Shown here piece by piece: positions 24,775 through 29,703 of a DNA stretch of 31,684 bases. Position numbers and translations under genes: made by a program. Where the stretch lies: positions 1-31,684 of IMG/VR virus record IMGVR_UViG_3300042540_000254. The stretch is one strand, 5' to 3'. Position 1 is the stretch's first letter. Each line of letters begins with the position of its first letter. The notes under the pieces are model-generated. The model did not search any database and was not told the DNA's origin. It saw nothing but the letters and a program-made list of their open reading frames with translations. The stretch comes from a virus.

Positions 24775-25110
24775 TCATTCCCCGAAGAACCCTTCGGCAT
24801 GACCAATGAACCATTGAACAGCCTCAGCCCGTGTCAAGAAAACCTCACGGTCCACAGACTGACAATTCTCATAGTCCATCATCCAAAACTCAACGACCCA
24901 CCAACCATTGTTCCAGTCATACCACATGAAATACTTCGTATCCCACGGAGCATCAACACACAACTCGTCACATGAATCGTCCAACATGTCCGTCACCCAA
25001 CTAGGTGTACGCTTACGACCCGTTAGCCACGGAATCCAACGCAACCCCAGCATCGTGATGAAATAAATGGCACACATAATCAGCATGCCCAACCATTGTT
25101 CCCTTAACAT
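24775..25110 (-). CDS. Trp-rich single-pass membrane protein
   Basis: A 111-residue protein starting at ATG 25110, which overlaps the stop of the previous gene (TAATG). One membrane helix near the start (LGMLIMCAIYFITMLGL, about 7-23) and a basic turn (TGRKR) are followed by a soluble part rich in Trp and aromatic residues (KYFMWYDWNNGWWVVEFWM). This predicts an N-terminal anchor with the domain on the cytoplasmic side. No family recognised. The 75 bases after its stop, up to hammerhead C, hold only an 18-codon frame. Confidence 0.6.
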   Translation of the reverse strand: MLREQWLGMLIMCAIYFITMLGLRWIPWLTGRKRTPSWVTDMLDDSCDELCVDAPWDTKYFMWYDWNNGWWVVEFWMMDYENCQSVDREVFLTRAEAVQWFIGHAEGFFGE

Positions 25111-25256
25111 TATTCTTTCTCCCAACCCGACTTATAGTCGGCTTCTAGTTTGTCCAATATGTCTGCACGCCTACGAAGTTCTTCCGCAGTCGCAATCAAT
25201 CGCAACTCCGACTCAAGCATGTCCGCTTGTCGCCGTAGCATTTCGCTTTGCTTCAT
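25110..25256 (-). CDS. 48-residue coiled-coil protein
   Basis: ATG 25256 with GGAGGG upstream; the longer open frame above it is not credible. Nearly every residue belongs to a charged helix with regular Leu/Met spacing (MLRRQADMLESELRLI, then AEELRRRADILDKLEADY), so a dimeric coiled coil is likely. The stop overlaps the next ATG. Role unknown; perhaps a partner of the following membrane protein. Confidence 0.62.
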   Translation of the reverse strand: MKQSEMLRRQADMLESELRLIATAEELRRRADILDKLEADYKSGWEKE

Positions 25257-25259
25257 AAT

Positions 25260-25275
25260 CAACCCTCCAAGGTTG
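25260..25275 (-). promoter_or_regulatory. Hairpin presenting a ribosome-binding site
   Basis: The leader of the 48-residue gene reads CAACC-UUGGAG-GGUUG on the - strand: a 5-bp stem with most of the Shine-Dalgarno UUGGAGG in the loop, just upstream of ATG 25256. It belongs to a set of similar leaders in this module. Confidence 0.6.
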
Positions 25276-25312
25276 CTCGTTGTTTTTCGTTCACATTCTA
25301 CACATGGGGACA

Positions 25313-25342
25313 GGGGACGGAGGAATAAGTCCCCCCGTCCCC
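25313..25342 (-). other. G+C-rich stem-loop in intergenic region
   Basis: An 8-bp perfect stem GGGGACGG / CCGTCCCC, with possible inner pairs of GGGGA to TTCCT, in the gap between the 287-residue gene and the coiled-coil gene. No T-run follows in the - direction, so it is more likely a transcript-stability or partial-termination hairpin than a classic terminator. Confidence 0.5.
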
Positions 25343-25353
25343 ACATGCATCAC

Positions 25354-26217
25354 TCAAATAAGGTCAAGTCCCTTGACCGTGTTCAGCACCCAGTTCACTG
25401 GGTCAGCGAGAATGTCACTCTCGGTACCCCAACGACCGCCGTTCTGTAGTTTCTCCACGACCACATCACAGTCACCGCCCAACATGTCGGCACATACCAT
25501 GTCTGACACTGAACCATAACCACTGTTGATGTACTCGTTCGCCCATTGCATCTGCTCCACACCACCGAACCCGATGCGGCGCAACATAGACGGATGAGCG
25601 ATAGCGAACATAATGTCATCAATGTCCATCATGTCCTGCGAGTCATGCAACTTGACCAGCATGCTGTACTTGTCCTTATTGTTTTTCGGACGGGCATAGC
25701 ATTGTTCGGTCCATAATTCAATGCCGACCCCCAACTTGTGCAACACATCAATGAGCGCACAAACTGCAACGCCACGGGCTTGAATCTGCTCAGGTGTCAC
25801 ATACGCCGAAGCAATACCAGCCACAAGAACACGGACCACACGACCCATCCGTGCCTGCGGCTCGGTGACATAATCCATCATGCACTCAGGGTCACCACTC
25901 ACATAGCGCCCCATGTCCACACTGTCACCGCTGTAGTCGTAGCGGATGGAAAACTGCTCGTCCATCGCCAACGACAACTGGGACTCCAGTTGATTAAACA
26001 TCTCCTGAACCTTAGGACGAACATCGTGCCAACCATCGGTCGCCAACTTCACTGCCGATGGCAGTGACGGAGTACCCGACCACTCATTATCGGTCGTCTT
26101 AGCAGACGACTTCGGATTCGGATTCTCACTGGCGAATCGTGCCGCATCCGCCAAGGATGATGCACGATGAACGATGCTGGTAGCACCGTTCGGCAACTTG
26201 CGCTTAATTGTTTCCAT
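25354..26217 (-). CDS. Candidate VWA-like partner of the AAA+ ATPase
   Basis: A 287-residue protein directly downstream of the MoxR-type ATPase gene. After a polar N-terminus, residues about 118-165 (RVVRVLVAGIASAYVT, then VAVCALIDVLHKLGVGIELWTE) look like the first strand, metal-site loop and second strand of a von Willebrand A fold, but with a degenerate DxSxS site. KYSMLVKLHDSQDMMDIDDI follows, as a later strand and acidic loop. MoxR ATPases usually act with VWA proteins, so this pairing is a reasonable inference, not a proven family. The ribosome-binding site lies in a hairpin loop. Confidence 0.55.
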   Translation of the reverse strand: METIKRKLPNGATSIVHRASSLADAARFASENPNPKSSAKTTDNEWSGTPSLPSAVKLATDGWHDVRPKVQEMFNQLESQLSLAMDEQFSIRYDYSGDSVDMGRYVSGDPECMMDYVTEPQARMGRVVRVLVAGIASAYVTPEQIQARGVAVCALIDVLHKLGVGIELWTEQCYARPKNNKDKYSMLVKLHDSQDMMDIDDIMFAIAHPSMLRRIGFGGVEQMQWANEYINSGYGSVSDMVCADMLGGDCDVVVEKLQNGGRWGTESDILADPVNWVLNTVKGLDLI

Positions 26218-26218
26218 G

Positions 26219-26237
26219 ATTCAACCTCCAGTTGAAT
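26219..26237 (-). promoter_or_regulatory. Hairpin presenting a ribosome-binding site
   Basis: The - strand leader reads ATTCAAC-UGGAG-GTTGAAT: a perfect 7-bp stem with UGGAG as its 5-base loop, ending one base before ATG 26217. The loop sequence is identical to that at 28218-28234 although the stems differ, which points to selection for the structure. Confidence 0.68.
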
Positions 26238-26263
26238 AGTAGCGGATGATTAGATGCTAACCA

Positions 26264-26284
26264 GTGTCACTCAGAGAGTGACAC
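26264..26284 (-). other. Perfect hairpin spanning the AAA+ gene stop codon
   Basis: GTGTCACTC-TCT-GAGTGACAC on the - strand, a 9-bp perfect stem with a 3-base loop that includes the TGA stop of the ATPase gene. No T-run follows. It could block 3' exonucleases, pause polymerase, or limit re-initiation at the next gene. Confidence 0.62.
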
Positions 26285-27518
26285 CAGCCAGCACCTTGTC
26301 AGCAATCTCAGGCTTCGCACCCTTGAGGATAGTCATACCGACCACCTCGGTGGTGGTAAACCCAGCCTTGAGGAGCCTTGCACCGTCACGGGCGGACCGT
26401 GGGGACACGATGACCTGCAGACCGTGAGAGGTCACATTCTTCCGTGCCGAACGAACAATGTTCGTCCACTTGGCAAGAACAGATGCATCCAAGCCTTCGG
26501 CTTGCATCATCGCATCCTCCACATTCTCATCAATGAGAATGTCCATAAACACAAAACGGTCCTTCGTGGCACCGTCAATCGGATTACGACCCACATACTG
26601 GGCGGTCGCACCATTGCCATAGGTGTTTCCTGCGGCAATCGCCACGAACCCATCATGACGCTTGACCATCCCATCAGGGAAAGCCATATAGCCATTCGCC
26701 AGTGCCGCATTCAGCGTCCCAAGGATGTTCGGATTCGCATTGTCAATCTCATCCATGAGATAGACACCGCCGAACTCAAAACGCTTACGGAACTCCGTTC
26801 CGACATAAACACCGTTCGCCGTCATGAATCCGACAAGGTCGGATTTTGATGACTGGGCATTGAACGACTGAGCCGAGAACTCCAAGCCAAGGGCTTGGGC
26901 TGCCCGTTCAGCAATCGTAGTCTTACCTGTCCCTGCCGAACCAACCATGAACACATTCAGCCCACAATTCAAAGTCTGCAAGACTTTCGTAAACTGATGG
27001 TGTTGAACACCATCTAGTTTCTTCGGCTCACGATTCGGCAGATTCACCACAGTAACCTGTGGACGAATCTTGTTGATTGCATCACCAAGTTCCGTGAACT
27101 TGGCATCCACAACACCAACAAGTTCAACGAACTTGGGAGCCGTATAATCACGGACCAGTTCCTTCACCGCACCCTCGTCAATCCCTGTGGGGATTGACTT
27201 GACAACATCGGTAACGATGTTGCGGATAGCAGTCTCCAGCCCCGTCTCGGCAGGGACAGCCTTAGGCTGTGGTGTTGGTGTTGGCATGCTCTGACCTCCA
27301 GTCAGTTTAGCGTTAACAATAGCCTTGATTTCATCAAGGGACTTGTGCATCGGTGTACCGTTCCACACAACATTAAGGTAGGAACCTACCTTAATCAGTG
27401 TATTCTTGTCCATCGTTGCGATGGGCTTGTTGTACTCGGCACCGTTCGGATAACGAACGGTAGCCACCTTGGTATCTGGATTAACCCAGATAATCTGTGG
27501 TGCTGGTCTTGCTGGCAT
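26271..27518 (-). CDS. MoxR/CbbQ-type AAA+ ATPase (AAA_5)
   Basis: A 415-residue ATPase. Residues about 1-75 form a small beta-rich domain, then comes a Pro-rich linker (PTPTPQPKAVP) and a helical part. The AAA+ core has Walker A GSAGTGKT at 193-200, DLVGFMTANGVYVGTEF after it, Walker B VYLMDEIDN at 252-260, sensor 1 AAGNTYG with N298, and arginine-finger candidate R321 in KDRFVF. It remodels a protein target, probably with the following gene product. The mRNA leader contains hammerhead copy A, and its start codon lies in a hairpin. Confidence 0.85.
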   Translation of the reverse strand: MPARPAPQIIWVNPDTKVATVRYPNGAEYNKPIATMDKNTLIKVGSYLNVVWNGTPMHKSLDEIKAIVNAKLTGGQSMPTPTPQPKAVPAETGLETAIRNIVTDVVKSIPTGIDEGAVKELVRDYTAPKFVELVGVVDAKFTELGDAINKIRPQVTVVNLPNREPKKLDGVQHHQFTKVLQTLNCGLNVFMVGSAGTGKTTIAERAAQALGLEFSAQSFNAQSSKSDLVGFMTANGVYVGTEFRKRFEFGGVYLMDEIDNANPNILGTLNAALANGYMAFPDGMVKRHDGFVAIAAGNTYGNGATAQYVGRNPIDGATKDRFVFMDILIDENVEDAMMQAEGLDASVLAKWTNIVRSARKNVTSHGLQVIVSPRSARDGARLLKAGFTTTEVVGMTILKGAKPEIADKVLAGVTL

Positions 27519-27533
27519 GATTCCTCCTCATGC
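27515..27533 (-). promoter_or_regulatory. Start-codon hairpin with ribosome-binding site in the loop
   Basis: The - strand reads GCATGA-GGAGGAA-TCATGC, a perfect 6-bp stem with the Shine-Dalgarno in a 7-base loop. The start codon of the AAA+ gene (ATG 27518) is within the 3' arm, so folding would hide the start while showing the ribosome-binding site. It lies 12 bases after hammerhead copy A. Confidence 0.65.
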
Positions 27534-27545
27534 AGATTGACTGAT

Positions 27546-27603
27546 GGACTCATCAGTATGGGCATTTACCCATAGACACGGGGCAAAGCCCCGTGTTTCG
27601 TCC
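27546..27603 (-). ncRNA. Type II hammerhead ribozyme, copy A
   Basis: - strand order: GGAC; GAA; stem III of 9 bp (ACACGGGGC / GCCCCGUGU, loop UUU); C17; stem I of 6 bp (UAUGGG / CCCAUA, loop UAAAUG); CUGAUGA; GUCC. Every invariant core base is present. Predicted cleavage is between 27575 and 27574. The first G is the last base of the upstream gene's TAG stop, and the 3' end is 27 bases before the AAA+ start codon. Confidence 0.94.
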
Positions 27604-27800
27604 TAGATTCCGTTTTCGCAATCCGAATAAAACGCTTTAGCGTTGAATCCCCGTCCGTGACGATTCAACACATCCGCCAAACACATCTCCACTTGGTCCA
27701 AAATACCCACGATAGCATCGTAGTCGGGACGGTCCGAATTGCACCGCCGAACCCAATTCATTGCACTAGCAATCTCACGAAAATGCTTATGCTTCAGCAT
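27603..27800 (-). CDS. 65-residue protein between two hammerhead ribozymes
   Basis: ATG 27800 follows a TGGAGG ribosome-binding site. The protein is helical with mixed charge (REIASAMNWVRRCNSDRPDYDAIVGILDQVEMCLADVL) and ends GFNAKAFYSDCENGI; three Cys are scattered. No family recognised. It is flanked by hammerhead B upstream and A downstream, so ribozyme action would release its mRNA as a short single-gene RNA of about 278 bases. Confidence 0.65.
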   Translation of the reverse strand: MLKHKHFREIASAMNWVRRCNSDRPDYDAIVGILDQVEMCLADVLNRHGRGFNAKAFYSDCENGI

Positions 27801-27823
27801 AATTCCTCCATGTTGCGACTGAT

Positions 27824-27882
27824 GGACTCATCAGTGACGGCATCTACCGTCAGACACCGACAATACTGTCGGTGTTTCGTCC
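27824..27882 (-). ncRNA. Type II hammerhead ribozyme, copy B
   Basis: - strand order: GGAC; GAA; stem III of 9 bp (ACACCGACA / UGUCGGUGU, loop GUAU); C17; stem I of 6 bp (UGACGG / CCGUCA, loop UAGAUG); CUGAUGA; GUCC. The core is complete. Predicted cleavage is between 27853 and 27852. It begins seven bases after the upstream stop codon and ends 23 bases before ATG 27800. TTGACA followed after 17 bases by TATTGT overlaps its 5' half and may be an internal promoter. Confidence 0.94.
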
Positions 27883-27889
27883 TGTCAAG

Positions 27890-28213
27890 TCAGTGCGGAA
27901 ACTGACGACCCGAACCATGTTCGTACCGAGGCTGACCGCCGTTTCGGCGGTACTTCCAGCCGAACTCCTTAAGGAGTTTGTTCATCCCCTGCTGGTCCGA
28001 AGCCGAACCCCACCCCGTGGACAACGGAGCGAACATCCACGATGACCCTTGGTCATCGTTCTTGTAGAATTCGCCCATCAATGTTCCATAATGGAACACC
28101 TCACGATGGATGGAAAAATCATCCACAGTGTCAACGAATGTCCATGCACCAAGTTTCTTAGTGCGATTACGCTTGAACTCGGTCACCAAAGGTGACATGT
28201 CCTGCAGTTTCAT
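27890..28213 (-). CDS. First gene of the early operon, unknown function
   Basis: A 107-residue protein from ATG 28213; the longer frame upstream crosses a structured leader and is not credible. The content is KRNRTKKLGAWTFVDTV, then EVFHYGTLMGEFYKN and STGWGSASDQQGMNKLL with GGQPRYEHGSG near the end. The GWGSASDQQGMN pattern recalls short actinophage proteins of unknown role. As the first gene after the non-coding control region it is probably among the first expressed. Confidence 0.68.
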   Translation of the reverse strand: MKLQDMSPLVTEFKRNRTKKLGAWTFVDTVDDFSIHREVFHYGTLMGEFYKNDDQGSSWMFAPLSTGWGSASDQQGMNKLLKEFGWKYRRNGGQPRYEHGSGRQFPH

Positions 28214-28217
28214 TGTA

Positions 28218-28234
28218 ATTGACCTCCAGTCAAT
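28218..28234 (-). promoter_or_regulatory. Hairpin presenting a ribosome-binding site
   Basis: The leader reads ATTGAC-UGGAG-GTCAAT on the - strand, a perfect 6-bp stem with loop UGGAG, four bases before ATG 28213. Same loop as at 26219-26237, different stem. Confidence 0.67.
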
Positions 28235-28235
28235 C

Positions 28236-28270
28236 AGTATACTTGTAAAATTACACTCAGAATGAGTGTA
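28236..28270 (-). promoter_or_regulatory. Candidate early promoter with palindromic operator
   Basis: On the - strand TATACT (28241-28236) is a good -10 element. The -35 position 17 bases upstream (CATTCT) is weak, but it lies inside a perfect palindrome TACACTCA-TTC-TGAGTGTA (28252-28270). A repressor or activator bound there could control the early operon. The transcript would start near the ribosome-binding-site hairpin. Not proven. Confidence 0.4.
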
Positions 28271-28316
28271 GCGGATTACCGTGGAATCGGACCACGGCTC
28301 ACGACAACACGCTCTA

Positions 28317-28392
28317 GCAGAAAACCTGCGTCCACATGCGCCGTTTATGACACCAGTCATAAACCGTACCAATGCAGGTGTTTTCCGTCTGC
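28317..28392. other. Composite 76-base inverted-repeat element
   Basis: Nested pairings: GCAG with CTGC outside, AAAACCTGC with GCAGGTGTTTT (two bulged bases), and an apical perfect 9-bp hairpin GTTTATGAC-ACCA-GTCATAAAC (28343-28364). It is not a tRNA (no T-loop sequence) and does not match any ribozyme core I know. It may be a structured RNA in the early leader or a DNA site. The strand is undecided. Confidence 0.5.
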
Positions 28393-28597
28393 ATCAGCAA
28401 CACATAAACCCACACAAGCCACTAAAGCCATAATCCGCCAGTCAGAGCGGTGACAAGTCGTAAACCCGTAGGGAGACAATTCCACCACCGTCGTAGGTGT
28501 ATTGCCGACGCTTTACACGGGTCACCTTGCGATGCTTGCCGCTACCCTGCGCCTCGTCCACCTCCGCATCATCCCGATGCTGTGTGGCTCGCCGACC

Positions 28598-28774
28598 CGA
28601 TTCGCTTGCTCAGGTCGTCCCGTTCAGTTGCCAGCCCCACGATTCGCCGATGCGATTCGGGGACCGTTGCCGATTCCGATGCCAAACATCTAAAGCACAC
28701 CCAAAAACAAAATGCAAGTCAATCGCACAGTTAAAAATATTTATGTAATAAATATTTTTAAAAAAATTTGTCAA
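28598..28774. other. Candidate replication origin (iterons plus A+T palindrome)
   Basis: CGATTCG occurs three times (28598, 28640, 28653) and CGATTCC once (28671). CGATGC repeats are interleaved (28575, 28648, 28677), with one more upstream at 28530. About 55 bases further lies a perfect 14-bp A+T inverted repeat, TTAAAAATATTTAT-GTA-ATAAATATTTTTAA (28731-28761). Repeats next to an easily melted tract is the usual origin layout. A - strand TTGACA (28769-28774) with TTATTA/TATTAC 17-18 bases on suggests a promoter in the same place. Confidence 0.45.
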
Positions 28775-29100
28775 GGCGCATACAACGCCCACAATGCAGG
28801 CATGCGGTCCCACATGGCGCACATGCACCCTTGCCGTTAGCAGGTTCGTGGACTTGTGTCAAGTTGGGGCGATTATGGCATCCATATTCGGCACCAGTTT
28901 TCGTCTCGCACATGCCGCTACACACGATGGGGGTGGGGGCATAGGGGGGCGTACGCCCTATGTATGTGTATGATTCTTATTGCTCAGAGCCAGAGAGCAT
29001 TATTTTTTTATGGGTTATACGGGCGGCTTGTCCGTGCTGTTCGTCACAGGGGGTGGGGGTCTTTTTTATCGGAGTCCCTGATAATATATAGATTTTTATA

Positions 29101-29176
29101 TGGCTGGTTCCCTTGGGTTTGAACCAAGACCTGACGGATTAACAGTCCGTTGCACTGCCAATTATGCTAGGAACCA
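29101..29176 (-). tRNA. tRNA-Asn (anticodon GTT)
   Basis: A full cloverleaf of 76 bases on the - strand. Acceptor TGGTTCC pairs with GGAACCA; D-arm GCAT/GTGC has AATTGGCA in the loop; anticodon arm ACGGA-CTGTTAA-TCCGT has GTT as anticodon; T-arm CTTGG-TTCAAAC-CCAAG is standard. The discriminator G and CCA are encoded. It lies ten bases after the last gene of the basic-protein block and is probably cut from that transcript. No integrase or repeat suggests use as an attachment site. Confidence 0.95.
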
Positions 29177-29186
29177 ATTATGGTTG

Positions 29187-29477
29187 TTACCATTTTACTT
29201 TGTTTGCCCAATACGCTGCGCTCATTGGTCCACGGGCAATGTTTTTTGCGTGGCGTGTCTGAAATCGTTTACGCCTACTGGCATAGGCTTTGCTTTCACC
29301 CTTCTTTTTGGGTGAGCCTTTGACTCCTTGTTGTCCGAAGCGGATGGTTTTGATTTGTGAGCCGACTTTGGCGACTACGATGTGTGACTTTTTGGGGTGG
29401 TTGGGGGTTGCTTTCGGCTTGTTGTAGCCGCTAACTCCTGCTCGTGCTAGTCGTGGGTCACGCTTGCTGGCTGCCAT
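29187..29477 (-). CDS. Basic protein, DUF6321-like
   Basis: A 96-residue Lys/Arg-rich protein from ATG 29477. The segments GVSGYNKPKATPNHPKKSH, IKTIRFGQQGVKG and RHAKNIARGPMSAAYWANKVKW match a family I recall as DUF6321 from cyanophages and other environmental phages. Function unknown; charge and association with other basic proteins suggest nucleic-acid binding or a virion role. It overlaps the end of the upstream gene by 20 bases. Confidence 0.72.
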   Translation of the reverse strand: MAASKRDPRLARAGVSGYNKPKATPNHPKKSHIVVAKVGSQIKTIRFGQQGVKGSPKKKGESKAYASRRKRFQTRHAKNIARGPMSAAYWANKVKW

Positions 29478-29703
29478 TGTTTTTCCTTTTGTTTTTAACA
29501 CCTTTGGGGCGTAGTGGAATGTACCAATCGTATTTGGATTTCTTGTATGGTTTGTTTTCTGCTTTGAGTGGCGCTAGATTTTTGCGGTATACAGTTTTGT
29601 CGTTGCCTTCTGGCATCTGTAAGGCTTTTTTGATGGCTCTCTGTAGCGCATCATCATAGCGGTCTGCACCAGTGAAATCTTTGGGTTTCTTCCTAGATGC
29701 CAT
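29458..29703 (-). CDS. Small basic protein of unknown function
   Basis: An 81-residue protein starting at ATG 29703, which shares one base with the upstream stop. It is Lys-rich (SRKKPKDFTGADRYDDAL, KPYKKSKYDWYIPLRPKG, KNKRKNNGSQQA) with a predicted central helix. No known family. Its tail overlaps the next gene. Confidence 0.65.
   Translation of the reverse strand: MASRKKPKDFTGADRYDDALQRAIKKALQMPEGNDKTVYRKNLAPLKAENKPYKKSKYDWYIPLRPKGVKNKRKNNGSQQA

Larger units (their letters stand above)
28214..29100. other. Gene-free control region (about 890 bases)
   Basis: No reading frame here looks like a gene; frames on the + strand have disordered His/Pro/Arg/Ser-rich products. The region holds several stem-loops (CCGTGG/CCACGG at 28279-28297, the composite element at 28317-28392, CGTCG/CGACG near 28490-28515), iteron-like repeats, an A+T palindrome, a 12-bp palindrome GGGCGTACGCCC (28947-28958) and runs of 5-6 G near 28929-28949 and 29050. 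A weak TGCTC/GAGCA stem followed by seven T near 28980-29010 might terminate + strand transcripts. It separates the early operon from the tRNA/basic-protein block. Confidence 0.65.

Noticed and set aside
25275-25295. ACGAAAAAC on the - strand resembling the hammerhead GAAA side
   Set aside because: Neither stem III nor CUGAUGA follows.
28317-28392. Possible second tRNA, because the element is 76 bases long
   Set aside because: No T-loop TTC motif, no anticodon arm and no CCA; the pairing plan is not a cloverleaf.
28598-28682. CRISPR array suggested by repeated CGATTCG
   Set aside because: Repeats are only 7 bases with irregular spacing; no array of longer repeats occurs in the window.
28450-28748. 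Three overlapping + strand frames in the control region
   Set aside because: The products are Pro/His/Arg/Ser-rich, overlap each other in all frames, and lack starts with ribosome-binding sites; the DNA repeats explain the region better.
28895-28912. Possible additional hammerhead (GACGAAAAC on the - strand)
   Set aside because: No CUGAUGA nearby and no stem III closing at a UC cleavage site; only the short GACGAAA string matches.
29101-29176. Attachment site within the tRNA gene
   Set aside because: No integrase or excisionase gene and no repeat of the tRNA 3' end elsewhere in the window.
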